DNA from: Xestospongia muta
Taxonomy: Eukaryota > Porifera > Demospongiae > Haplosclerida > Petrosiidae
Direction of reading: 5' to 3'
Length of the DNA: 64,000 nucleotides
Assembly (NCBI GenBank): GCA_963693285.1
Contig: OY848921.1
Span: 6,461,229 to 6,525,228, forward strand
This document shows, one piece after another, positions 1-14,245 of this stretch. The notes below the pieces were generated by a model. The model searched no databases and was not told where the DNA came from. It worked only from the letters and a program-made list of their open reading frames with translations. The first letter of the stretch is position 1. Every line of letters starts with the position of its first letter. The translations under genes were made by a program, and so were the position numbers.

Positions 1-3000
1 AACTCTCATTGTTACAACTATTTATAGTGGGTAAGTATGCGCAATGTCAATTCATGTCATCCTATGTACATTTTATTTTGATTGTGTAGTTGTTTATATT
101 AATTAAAGTTATTAGGGTTTAATTACAGTCCTTATTACTATGTTTCTTTCTTTTTTTTTATGTTCCTATTATGACAAACCTATACTCTCATTGTCACAAC
201 TATTTATAGTTGGTGAGTATGTGCAATGTCAATTCATGTGATCCTATGTACATTTTATTTTGATTGTGTAGTTGTTTATATTAATTAAAGTTATTAGGTT
301 TTAATTACAGTCCTTATTACTATATGTCTTTCTTTGTTTTTTATGTTCCCATGATGACAAACCTATACTCTCATTGTCACAAATATTTATAGGTGGTAAG
401 TATGTACAATGTCAATTCATGTGATCTTATGTACATTTTGTTTTGATTGTATAGTTGTTTATAATATTTAAAGTTATTAGGTTTTAATTATAGTCCTTAT
501 TACTATGTGTCTTTCTTTGTTTTTTATGTTCCTATAATGACAAACATATACTTTCATTGTCACAACTATTTATAGGGGGTAAGTATGTGCAATGTCAATT
601 CATGTGATCCTATGTACATTTTATTTTGATTGTGTAGTTGTTTATATTAATTAAAGTTATTAGGTTTTAATTACAGACCTTATTACTATGTGTCTTTCTT
701 TGTTTTTTATGTTCCCATGATGACAAACCTATACTCTCATTGTCACAACTATTTATAGTGGGTAAGTATGTACATGTCAATTCATGTGATCCTATGTACA
801 TTTTATTTTGATTGTGTAGTTGTTTATATTAATTAAAGTTATTAGGGTTTAATTACAGTCCTTATTACTATGTGTCTTTCTTTGTTTTTTATGTTCCTAT
901 AATGACAAACCTATACTCTCATTGTCACAACTATTTATAGTTGGTAAGTATGTGCAATGTCAATTCATGTGATCCTATGTACATTTTATTTTGAATGTGT
1001 AGTTGTTTATATTAATTAAAGTTATTTGGTTTTAATTACAGTCCTTATTACTATGTGTCTTTCTTTGTTTTTTATGTTGCTATGATGACAAACCTATACT
1101 CTCATTGTCACAACTATTTATAGATGGTAAGTATGTACAATGTCAATTCATGTGATCCTATGTACATTTTATTTTAATTGTGTAGTTGTTTATATTAATT
1201 AAAGTTATTAGGTTGTAATTACAGTCCTTATTACTGTGTCTTTCTTTGTTTTTTATGTTCCTATAATGACAAACCTATACTCTCATTGTCACAACTATTT
1301 ATAGTGGGTAAGTATGTGCAATGTCAATTCATGTGATCTTATGTACATTTTATTTTGATTGTGTAGTTGTTTATAATAGTTAAAGTCATTAGCTTTTAAT
1401 GACAGTCCTTATCACTATGTGTTTTTCTTTGTTTTTTATGTTCCTATAATGACAAACCTATATTCTCATTGTCACAACTATTTATAGCAGGTAAATATGT
1501 ACAATGTCAATTCATGTGATCCTATGTACATTTTATTTTGATTGTGTAGTTGTTTATATTAATTGAAGTTATTAGCTTTTAATTTCAATCTTTATTACTA
1601 TGTGTCTTTATTTGTTTTTATGTTCCTGTGATGACAAACCTATACTCTCATTGTCACAATTATTTATAGTGGGTAAGTATTTGCAATGTCAATTCATGTG
1701 ATCTTATGTACATTTTGTTTTGAACATGTAGTTTTCATTGTGTAGTTATTTATAATATTTAAGTTATTAACTTTTAATTACAGTCCTTATTACTATGTGT
1801 CTTTCTTTGTTTTTTATGTTCCCATGATGACAAAACTATACTCTCATTTTCACAACTATTTATAGTGGGTAAGTATGTACAATGTCAATTCATGTGATTT
1901 TATGTACATTTTATTTTGATTGTGTAGTTTGTTTATATTAATTAAAGTTATTTGGCTTTAATTATAGTCCTTATTACTATGTGTCTTTCTTTGTTTTTTA
2001 TGTTCCTATAATGACAAACATATACTCTCATTGTCACAACTATTTATAGTGGGTAAGTATGTGCAATGTCAATTCATGTGAACCTATGTATATTTAATTT
2101 TGATTTGTAGTTGTTTATATTAATTAACGTTATTAGGTCTTAATTACAGTCCTTATTACTATGTGTCTTTCTTTGTTTTTTATGTTCCTATAATGACAAA
2201 CCTATACTCTCGTTGTCACAACTATTTATAGTTGGTAAGTATGTGCAATGTCAATTCATGTGATCCCATGTACATTTTATTTTGATTGTATTGTTGTTTA
2301 TATTAATTAAAGTTATTACGTTTTAATTACAGTCCTTATTACTATGTGTCTTTCTTTGTTTTTTATGTTCCTATGATGACAAACCTATACTCTCATTGTC
2401 ACAACTATTTATAGCAGGTAAATATGTACACTGTCAATTCATGTGATCTTATGTACATTTTATTTTGATTGTGTAGTTGTTTATATTAATTAAATTTATT
2501 AGGTTTTAATTACAGTCCTTATTACTATGTGTCTTTCTTTGTTTTTTATGTTCCTATGATGACAAACCTATACTCTCATTGTCACAACTATTTATAGCAG
2601 GTAAATATGTACACTGTCAATTCATGTGATCTTATGTACATTTTGTTTTGTTGTATTGTTGTTTATAATATTTAAAGTTATTAGCTTTTAATTACAGTCC
2701 TTATTACTATGTGTTTTTCTTTGTTTTTTATGTTCCTATGATGACAAACCTATACTCTCATTGTCACAATTATTTATAGAAGGTAAATATGTACAATGTC
2801 AATTCATGTGATCCTATGTACATTTTATTTCGATTGTGTAGTTGTTTATATTAATTAAAGTTATTAGGTTTTAATTACAGTCACTTATTACTATATGTCT
2901 TTCTTTTTTTATGTTCCTATGATGACAAATCTATACTCTCATTGTCACAACTATTTATAGCCGGTAAGTATGTACAATGTCAATTCATGTGATCTTATGT

Positions 3001-5740
3001 ACATTTTATTTTGATTGTGTAGTTGTTTATATTAATTAAAGTTATTAGGTTTTAATTACAGTCCTTATTACTATGTGTCTTTCTTTGTTTTTTATGTTCC
3101 TATGATGACAAACCTATACTCTCATTGTCACAATTATTTATAGTGGGTAAGTATGTACAATGTCAATTCCTGTGATCTTATGTACATTTTGTTTTGATTA
3201 ATCAAAACAAAATTGGGTTTAGGGTTTGTATAGTTGTTTATAATAGTTAAAGTTATTAGCTTTAATGAAAGTCCTTATCACTATGTGTTTTTCTTTGTTT
3301 TTTATGTTCCTATAATGACAAACCTATATTCTCATTGTCACAACTATTTATAGCAGGTAAATATGTACAATGTCAATTCATGTGATCCTATGTACATTTT
3401 ATTTTGATTGTGTAGTTGTTTATATTAATTGAAGTTATTAGCTTTTAATTTCAATCTTTATTACTATGTGTCTTTATTTGTTTTTATGTTCCTGTGATGA
3501 CAAACCTATACTCTCATTGTCACAATTATTTAGAGTGGGTAAGTATTTGCAATGTCAATTCATGTGATCTTATGTACATTTTGTTTTGAACATCTAGTTT
3601 TCATTGTGAAGTTATTTATAATATTTAAGTTATTAACTTTTAATTACAGTCCTTATTACTATGTGTCTTTCTTTGTTTTTTATGTTCCCATGATGACAAA
3701 ACTGTACTCTCATTTTCACAACTATTTATAGTGGGTAAGTATGTACAATGTCAATTCATGTGATTTTATGTACATTTTATTTTGATTGTGTAGTTTGTTT
3801 ATATTAATTAAAGTTATTTGGCTTTAATTATAGTCCTTATTACTATGTGTCTTTCTTTGTATTTTTTATGTTCCTATGATGAAAAACCTATACTCTCATT
3901 GTCACAACTATTTATAGAATGTAAGTATGTACAATGTCAATTCATGTGATCTTATGTACATTTTATTTCGATTGTGTAGTTGTTTATATTAATTAAAGTT
4001 ATTAGGTTTTAATTACAGTCACTTATTACTATATGTCTTTCTTTTTTTATGTTCCTATGATGACAATCTATACTCTCATTGTCACAACTATTTATAGCCG
4101 GTAAGTATGTACAATGTCAATTCATGTGATCTTATGTACATTTTATTTTGATTGTGTAGTTGTTTATATTAATTAAAGTTATTAGGTTTTAATTACAGTC
4201 CTTATTACTATGTGTCTTTCTTTGTTTGTTATGTTCCTATGATGACAAACCTATACTCTCATTGTCACAATTATTTATAGTGGGTAAGTATGTACAATGT
4301 CAATTCCTATGATCTTATGTACATTTTGTTTTGATTAATCAAAACAAAATTGGGTTTAGGGTTTGTATAGTTGTTTATAATAGTTAAAGTTATTAGCTTT
4401 TAATGACAGTCCTTATCACTATGTGTTTTTCTTTGTTTTTTATGTTCCTATAATGACAAACCTATATTCTCATTGTCACAACTATTTATAGCAGGTAAAT
4501 ATGTACAATGTCAATTCATGTGATCCTATGTACATTTTATTTTGATTGTGTAGTTGTTTATATTAATTGAAGTTATTAGCTTTTAATTTCAATCTTTATT
4601 ACTATGTGTCTTTATTTGTTTTTATGTTCCTGTGATGACAAACCTATACTCTCATTGTCACAATTATTTATAGTGGGTAAGTATTTGCAATGTCAATTCA
4701 TGTGATCTTATGTACATTTTGTTTTGAACATCTAGTTTTCATTGTGAAGTTATTTATAATATTTAAGTTATTAACTTTTAATTACAGTCCTTATTACTAT
4801 GTGTCTTTCTTTGTTTTTTATGTTCCCATGATGACAAAACTATACTCTCATTTTCACAACTATTTATAGTGGGTAAGTATGTACAATGTCAATTCATGTG
4901 ATTTTATGTACATTTTATTTTGATTGTGTAGTTTGTTTATATTAATTAAAGTTATTTGGCTTTAATTATAGTCCTTATTACTATGTGTCTTTCTTTGTAT
5001 TTTTTATGTTCCTATGATGAAAAACCTATACTCTCATTGTCACAACTATTTATAGAATGTAAGTATGTACAATGTCAATTCATGTGATCTTATGTACATT
5101 TTATTTCGATTGTGTAGTTGTTTATATTAATTAAAGTTATTAGGTTTTAATTACAGTCACTTATTACTATATGTCTTTCTTTTTTTATGTTCCTATGATG
5201 ACAATCTATACTCTCATTGTCACAACTATTTATAGCCGGTAAGTATGTACAATGTCAATTCATGTGATCTTATGTACATTTTATTTTGATTGTGTAGTTG
5301 TTTATATTAATTAAAGTTATTAGGTTTTAATTACAGTACTTATTACTATGTGTCTTTCTTTGTATTTTTTATGTTCCTATAATGAAAAACCTATACTCTC
5401 ATTGTCACAACTATTTATAGAATGTAAGTATATACAATGTCAATTCATGTGATCTTATGTACATTTTATTTTGATTGTGTAGTTATTTATATTAATTAAA
5501 GTTATTAAGTTTTAATTACAGTCCTTATTACTATGTGTTTTTCTTTGTTTTTTATGTTCCTATGATGACAAACCTATACTCTCATTGTCACAACTATTTA
5601 TAGTTGGTAAGTATGTGCAATGTCAATTCATGTGATCCCATGTACATTTTATTTTGATTGTATTGTTGTTTATATTAATTAAAGTTATTAGGTTTTAATT
5701 ACAGTCCTTATTACTATGTGTCTTTCTTTGTTTTTTATGT
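1..5740 (+). repeat. Segmental duplication within array 1, left copy
   Basis: This stretch matches about 8,871-14,245. Base 1 aligns with 8,871 (offset 8,870) up to about 900; from about 1,275 the offset is 8,506. The left copy therefore has 364 bp, exactly two monomers, that the right copy lacks. Rare variants are shared, including GGTAAGTATGCGC at the start, a telomere-like TTTAGGG insertion, and the AACATCTAG variants. This points to a recent multi-kilobase duplication by unequal exchange rather than independent monomer drift. Confidence 0.9.
3186..3213. repeat. 28-bp perfect palindrome in a satellite variant
   Basis: ATTTTGTTTTGATT is followed directly by its own reverse complement, then by a short TTTAGGGTTT-containing tract. 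The normal monomer has only the left arm, so the right arm looks like an inverted copy inserted beside it. The same variant recurs at 4,323-4,350, 11,692-11,719 and 12,829-12,856, spaced 1,137 bp within each duplicated block. Confidence 0.93.
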
Positions 5741-8700
5741 TCCCATGTCGACAAACCTATACTCTCATTGTCACAAATATTTATAGTTGGTACGTATGTA
5801 CAATATCAATTCCTGTGATCTTATGTACATTGTTTTTTGATTGTGTAGTTGTTTATATTAATTAAAGTTATTAGGTTGTAATTACAGTCCTTATTACTAT
5901 GTGTCTTTCTTTGTTTTTTATGTTCCCATGATGACAAACCTATACTCTCATTGTCACAAATATTTATAGTTGGTAAGTATGTGCAATGTCAATTCATGTG
6001 ATCTTATGTACATTTTGTTTTGATTGTATAGTTGTTTATAATATTTAAAGTTATTAGGTTTTAATTACAGTCCTTATTACTATGTGTCTTTCTTTGTTTT
6101 TTATGTTGCTATAATAACAAACATATACTTTCATTGTCACAACTATTTATAGCGGGTAAGTATGTGCAATGTCAATTCATGTGATCCTATGTACATTTTA
6201 TTTTGATTGTGTAGTTGTTTATATTAATTAAAGTTATTAGGTTTTAATTACAGTCCTTATTACTATGTGTCTTTCTTTGTTTTTTATGTTCCTATAATGA
6301 CAAACATATACTTTCATTGTCACAACTATTTATAGCAGGTAAGTATGTGCAATGTCAATTCATGTGATCCTATGTATGTTATATTTTGATTGTGTAGTTG
6401 TTTATATTAATTAAAGTTATTAGGTTTTAATTACATTCCTTATTACTATGTGCCTTTCTTTGTTTTTTATGTTCCCATGATGACAAACCTATACTCTCAT
6501 TGTCACAACTATTTATAGTGGGTAAGTATGTGCAATGTCAATTCATGTGATCCTATGTACATTTTATTTTGATTGTGTAGTTGTTTATATTAATTAAAGT
6601 TATTAGGTTGTAATTACAGTCCTTATTACTATGTGTCTTTCTTTGTTTTTTATGTTCCCATGATGACAAACCTATACTCTCATTGTCACAATTATTTATA
6701 GTTGGTAAGTATGTGCAATGTCAATTCATGTGATCTTATGTACATTTTATTTTGATTATGTAGTTGTTTATATTAATTAAAGTTATTAGGTTGTAATTAC
6801 AGTCCTTATTACTATGTGTCTTTCTTTGTTTTTTATGTTCCCATGTCGACAAACCTATACTCTCATTGTCACAAATATTTATAGTTGGTAAGTATGTACA
6901 ATGTCAATTCATGTGATCTTATGTACATTGTTTTTTGATTGTATAGTTGTTTATAATATTTAAAGTTATTAGGTTTTAATTACAGTCCTTATTACTATGT
7001 GTCTTTCTTTGTTTTTTATGTTCCTATAATGACAAACATATACTTTCATTGTCACAACTATTTATAGCAGGTAAGTATGTGCAATGTCAATTCATGTGAT
7101 CCTATGTATGTTATATTTTGATTGTGTAGTTGTTTATATTAATTAAAGTTATTAGGTTTTAATTACATTCCTTATTACTATGTGTCTTTCTTTGTTTTTT
7201 ATGTTCCCATGATGACAAACCTATACTCTCATTGTCACAACTATTTATAGTGGGTAAGTATGTGCAATGTCAATTCATGTGATCCTATGTACATTTTATT
7301 TTGATTGTGTAGTTGTTTATATTAATTAAAGTTATTAGGTTGTAATTACAGTCCTTATTACTATGTGTCTTTCTTTGTTTTTTATGTTCCTATGATGACA
7401 AACCTATACTCTCATTGTCACAAATATTTATAGTTGGTAAGTATGTGCAATGTCAATTCATGTGATCTTATGTACATTTTGTTTTGATTGTATAGTTGTT
7501 TATAATATTTAACGTTATTAGGTTTTAATTACAGTCCTTATTACTATGTGTCTTTCTTTGTTTTTTATGTTCCTATAATGACAAACATATACTTTCATTG
7601 TCACAACTATTTATAGCGGGTAAGTATGTGCAATGTCAATTCATGTGATCCTATGTACATTTTATTTTGATTGTGTAGTTGTTTATATTAATTAAAGTTA
7701 TTAACTTTTAATTACAGTCCTTATTACTATGTGTCTTTCTTTGTTTTTTATGTTCCCATGATGACAAACCTATACTCTCATTGTCACAACTATTTATAGT
7801 GGGTAAGTATGTGCAATGTCAATTCATGTGATCCTATGTACATTTTATTTTGATTGTGTAGTTGTTTATATTAATTAAAGTTATTAGGTTGTAATTACAG
7901 TCCTTATTACTATGTGTCTTTCTTTGTTTTTTATGTTCCCATGATGACAAACCTATACTCTCATTGTCACAAATATTTATAGTTGGTAAGTATGTGCAAT
8001 GTCAATTCATGTGATCTTATGTACATTTTGTTTTGATTGTATAGTTGTTTATAATATTTAAAGTTATTAGGTTTTAATTACAGTCCTTATTACTATGTGT
8101 CTTTCTTTGTTTGTTATGTTCCTATAATGACAAACATATACTTTCATTGTCACAACTATTTATAGCGGGTAAGTATGTGCAATGTCAATTCATGTGATCC
8201 TATGTACATTTTATTTTGATTGTGTAGTTGTTTATATTAATTAAAGTTATTAGGTTGTAATTACAGTCCTTATTACTATGTGTTTTTCTTTGTTTTTTAT
8301 GTTCCCATGATGACAAACCTATACTCTCATTGTCACAACTATTTATAGCGGGTAAGTATGTACATGTCAATTCATGTGATCCTATGTACATTTTATTTTG
8401 ATTGTGTAGTTGTTTATATTAATTAAAGTTATTAGGTTTTAATTACAGTCCTTATTACTATGTGTCTTTCTTTGTTTTTTATGTTCCCATGATGACAAAC
8501 CTATACTCTCATTGTCACAAATATTTATAGGTGGTAAGTATGTACAATGTCAATTCATGTGATCTTATGTACATTTTGTTTTGATTGTATAGTTGTTTAT
8601 AATATTTAACGTTATTAGGTTTTAATTACAGTCCTTATTACTATGTGTCTTTCTTTGTTTTTTATGTTCCTATAATGACAAACATATACTTTCATTGTCA

Positions 8701-8870
8701 CAACTATTTATAGCAGGTAAGTATGTGCAATGTCAATTCATGTGATCCTATGTAAGTTTTATTTTGATTGTGTAGTTGTTTATATTAATTAAAGTTATTA
8801 GATTTTAATTACAGTCCTTATTACTACGTGTCTTTCTTTGTTTTTTATGTTCCCATGATGACAAACCTAT

Positions 8871-11800
8871 AACTCTCATTGTTACAACTATTTATAGTGG
8901 GTAAGTATGCGCAATGTCAATTCATGTCATCCTATGTACATTTTATTTTGATTGTGTAGTTGTTTATATTAATTAAAGTTATTAGGGTTTAATTACAGTC
9001 CTTATTACTATGTTTCTTTCTTTTTTTTTATGTTCCTATAATGACAAACCTATACTCTCATTGTCACAACTATTTATAGTTGGTAAGTATGTGCAATGTC
9101 AATTCATGTGATCCTATGTACATTTTATTTTGATTGTGTAGTTGTTTATATTAATTAAAGTTATTAGGTTTTAATTACAGTCCTTATTACTATATGTCTT
9201 TCTTTGTTTTTTATGTTCCCATGATGACAAACCTATACTCTCATTGTCACAAATATTTATAGGTGGTAAGTATGTACAATGTCAATTCATGTGATCTTAT
9301 GTACATTTTGTTTTGATTGTATAGTTGTTTATAATATTTAAAGTTATTAGGTTTTAATTATAGTCCTTATTACTATGTGTCTTTCTTTGTTTTTTATGTT
9401 CCTATAATGACAAACATATACTTTCATTGTCACAACTATTTATAGGGGGTAAGTATGTGCAATGTCAATTCATGTGATCCTATGTACATTTTATTTTGAT
9501 TGTGTAGTTGTTTATATTAATTAAAGTTATTAGGTTTTAATTACAGACCTTATTACTATGTGTCTTTCTTTGTTTTTTATGTTCCCGTGATGACAAACCT
9601 ATACTCTCATTGTCACAACTATTTATAGTGGGTAAGTATGTACATGTCAATTCATGTGATCCTATGTACATTTTATTTTGATTGTGTAGTTGTTTATATT
9701 AATTAAAGTTATTAGGGTTTAATTACAGTCCTTATTACTATGTGTCTTTCTTTGTTTTTTATGTTCCTATAATGACAAACCTATACTCTCATTGTCACAA
9801 CTATTTATAGTGGGTAAGTATGTGCAATGTCAATTCATGTGATCTTATGTACATTTTATTTTGATTGTGTAGTTGTTTATAATAGTTAAAGTCATTAGCT
9901 TTTAATGACAGTCCTTATCACTATGTGTTTTTCTTTGTTTTTTATGTTCCTATAATGACAAACCTATATTCTCATTGTCACAACTATTTATAGCAGGTAA
10001 ATATGTACAATGTCAATTCATGTGATCCTATGTACATTTTATTTTGATTGTGTAGTTGTTTATATTAATTGAAGTTATTAGCTTTTAATTTCAATCTTTA
10101 TTACTATGTGTCTTTATTTGTTTTTATGTTCCTGTGATGACAAACCTATACTCTCATTGTCACAATTATTTATAGTGGGTAAGTATTTGCAATGTCAATT
10201 CATGTGATCTTATGTACATTTTGTTTTGAACATGTAGTTTTCATTGTGTAGTTATTTATAATATTTAAGTTATTAACTTTTAATTACAGTCCTTATTACT
10301 ATGTGTCTTTCTTTGTTTTTTATGTTCCCATGATGACAAAACTATACTCTCATTTTCACAACTATTTATAGTGGGTAAGTATGTACAATGTCAATTCATG
10401 TGATTTTATGTACATTTTATTTTGATTGTGTAGTTTGTTTATATTAATTAAAGTTATTTGGCTTTAATTATAGTCCTTATTACTATGTGTCTTTCTTTGT
10501 TTTTTATGTTCCTATAATGACAAACATATACTCTCATTGTCACAACTATTTATAGTGGGTAAGTATGTGCAATGTCAATTCATGTGAACCTATGTATATT
10601 TAATTTTGATTTGTAGTTGTTTATATTAATTAACGTTATTAGGTCTTAATTATAGTCCTTATTACTATGTGTCTTTCTTTGTTTTTTATGTTCCTATAAT
10701 GACAAACCTATACTCTCGTTGTCACAACTATTTATAGTTGGTAAGTATGTGCAATGTCAATTCATGTGATCCCATGTACTTTTTATTTTGATTGTATTGT
10801 TGTTTATATTAATTAAAGTTATTACGTTTTAATTACAGTCCTTATTACTATGTGTCTTTCTTTGTTTTTTATGTTCCTATGATGACAAACCTATACTCTC
10901 ATTGTCACAACTATTTATAGCAGGTAAATATGTACACTGTCAATTCATGTGATCTTATGTACATTTTATTTTGATTGTGTAGTTGTTTATATTAATTAAA
11001 TTTATTAGGTTTTAATTACAGTCCTTATTACTATGTGTCTTTCTTTGTTTTTTATGTTCCTATGATAACAAACCTATACTCTCATTGTCACAACTATTTA
11101 TAGCAGGTAAATATGTACACTGTCAATTCATGTGATCTTATGTACATTTTGTTTTGTTGTATTGTTGTTTATAATATTTAAAGTTATTAGCTTTTAATTA
11201 CAGTCCTTATTACTATGTGTTTTTCTTTGTTTTTTATGTTCCTATGATGACAAACCTATACTCTCATTGTCACAATTATTTATAGAAGGTAAATATGTAC
11301 AATGTCAATTCATGTGATCCTATGTACATTTTATTTCGATTGTGTAGTTGTTTATATTAATTAAAGTTATTAGGTTTTAATTACAGTCACTTATTACTAT
11401 ATGTCTTTCTTTTTTTATGTTCCTATGATGACAAATCTATACTCTCATTGTCACAACTATTTATAGCCGGTAAGTATGTACAATGTCAATTCATGTGATC
11501 TTATGTACATTTTATTTTGATTGTGTAGTTGTTTATATTAATTAAAGTTATTAGGTTTTAATTACAGTCCTTATTACTATGTGTCTTTCTTTGTTTTTTA
11601 TGTTCCTATGATGACAAACCTATACTCTCATTGTCACAATTATTTATAGTGGGTAAGTATGTACAATGTCAATTCCTGTGATCTTATGTACATTTTGTTT
11701 TGATTAATCAAAACAAAATTGGGTTTAGGGTTTGTATAGTTGTTTATAATAGTTAAAGTTATTAGCTTTAATGACAGTCCTTATCACTATGTGTTTTTCT

Positions 11801-14245
11801 TTGTTTTTTATGTTCCTATAATGACAAACCTATATTCTCATTGTCACAACTATTTATAGCAGGTAAATATGTACAATGTCAATTCATGTGATCCTATGTA
11901 CATTTTATTTTGATTGTGTAGTTGTTTATATTAATTGAAGTTATTAGCTTTTAATTTCAATCTTTATTACTATGTGTCTTTATTTGTTTTTATGTTCCTG
12001 TGATGACAAACCTATACTCTCATTGTCACAATTATTTATAGTGGGTAAGTATTTGCAATGTCAATTCATGTGATCTTATGTACATTTTGTTTTGAACATC
12101 TAGTTTTCATTGTGAAGTTATTTATAATATTTAAGTTATTAACTTTTAATTACAGTCCTTATTACTATGTGTCTTTCTTTGTTTTTTATGTTCCCATGAT
12201 GACAAAACTGTACTCTCATTTTCACAACTATTTATAGTGGGTAAGTATGTACAATGTCAATTCATGTGATTTTATGTACATTTTATTTTGATTGTGTAGT
12301 TTGTTTATATTAATTAAAGTTATTTGGCTTTAATTATAGTCCTTATTACTATGTGTCTTTCTTTGTATTTTTTATGTTCCTATGATGAAAAACCTATACT
12401 CTCATTGTCACAACTATTTATAGAATGTAAGTATGTACAATGTCAATTCATGTGATCTTATGTACATTTTATTTCGATTGTGTAGTTGTTTATATTAATT
12501 AAAGTTATTAGGTTTTAATTACAGTCACTTATTACTATATGTCTTTCTTTTTTTATGTTCCTATGATGACAATCTATACTCTCATTGTCACAACTATTTA
12601 TAGCCGGTAAGTATGTACAATGTCAATTCATGTGATCTTATGTACATTTTATTTTGATTGTGTAGTTGTTTATATTAATTAAAGTTATTAGGTTTTAATT
12701 ACAGTCCTTATTACTATGTGTCTTTCTTTGTTTGTTATGTTCCTATGATGACAAACCTATACTCTCATTGTCACAATTATTTATAGTGGGTAAGTATGTA
12801 CAATGTCAATTCCTATGATCTTATGTACATTTTGTTTTGATTAATCAAAACAAAATTGGGTTTAGGGTTTGTATAGTTGTTTATAATAGTTAAAGTTATT
12901 AGCTTTTAATGACAGTCCTTATCACTATGTGTTTTTCTTTGTTTTTTATGTTCCTATAATGACAAACCTATATTCTCATTGTCACAACTATTTATAGCAG
13001 GTAAATATGTACAATGTCAATTCATGTGATCCTATGTACATTTTATTTTGATTGTGTAGTTGTTTATATTAATTGAAGTTATTAGCTTTTAATTTCAATC
13101 TTTATTACTATGTGTCTTTATTTGTTTTTATGTTCCTGTGATGACAAACCTATACTCTCATTGTCACAATTATTTATAGTGGGTAAGTATTTGCAATGTC
13201 AATTCATGTGATCTTATGTACATTTTGTTTTGAACATCTAGTTTTCATTGTGAAGTTATTTATAATATTTAAGTTATTAACTTTTAATTACAGTCCTTAT
13301 TACTATGTGTCTTTCTTTGTTTTTTATGTTCCCATGATGACAAAACTATACTCTCATTTTCACAACTATTTATAGTGGGTAAGTATGTACAATGTCAATT
13401 CATGTGATTTTATGTACATTTTATTTTGATTGTGTAGTTTGTTTATATTAATTAAAGTTATTTGGCTTTAATTATAGTCCTTATTACTATGTGTCTTTCT
13501 TTGTATTTTTTATGTTCCTATGATGAAAAACCTATACTCTCATTGTCACAACTATTTATAGAATGTAAGTATGTACAATGTCAATTCATGTGATCTTATG
13601 TACATTTTATTTCAATTGTGTAGTTGTTTATATTAATTAAAGTTATTAGGTTTTAATTACAGTCACTTATTACTATATGTCTTTCTTTTTTTATGTTCCT
13701 ATGATGACAATCTATACTCTCATTGTCACAACTATTTATAGAATGTAAGTATGTACAATGTCAATTCATGTGATCTTATGTACATTTTATTTTGATTGTG
13801 TAGTTGTTTATATTAATTAAAGTTATTAGGTTTTAATTACAGTACTTATTACTATGTGTCTTTCTTTGTATTTTTTATGTTCCTATAATGAAAAACCTAT
13901 ACTCTCATTGTCACAACTATTTATAGAATGTAAGTATATACAATGTCAATTCATGTGATCTTATGTACATTTTATTTTGATTGTGTAGTTATTTATATTA
14001 ATTAAAGTTATTAAGTTTTAATTACAGTCCTTATTACTATGTGTTTTTCTTTGTTTTTTATGTTCCTATGATGACAAACCTATACTCTCATTGTCACAAC
14101 TATTTATAGTTGGTAAGTATGTGCAATGTCAATTCATGTGATCCCATGTACATTTTATTTTGATTGTATTGTTGTTTATATTAATTAAAGTTATTAAGTT
14201 TTAATTACAGTCCTTATTACTATGTGTCTTTCTTTGTTTTTTATG
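8871..14245 (+). repeat. Segmental duplication within array 1, right copy
   Basis: This is the right-hand partner of 1-5,740. Similarity ends near 14,245, where the right copy continues with a CAG-GTAAAT monomer while the left copy enters a different monomer set with TGTCGAC. The two-monomer length difference near 9,781 is a whole number of monomers, as expected for unequal crossing-over in register. Confidence 0.88.

Noticed and set aside
3186..3240. Telomeric repeat from TTTAGGG
   Set aside because: Only one short motif per variant monomer is present, with no tandem telomere array.
8200..8391. Minus-strand open frame in array 1
   Set aside because: It spans one monomer and is a chance frame of the satellite.
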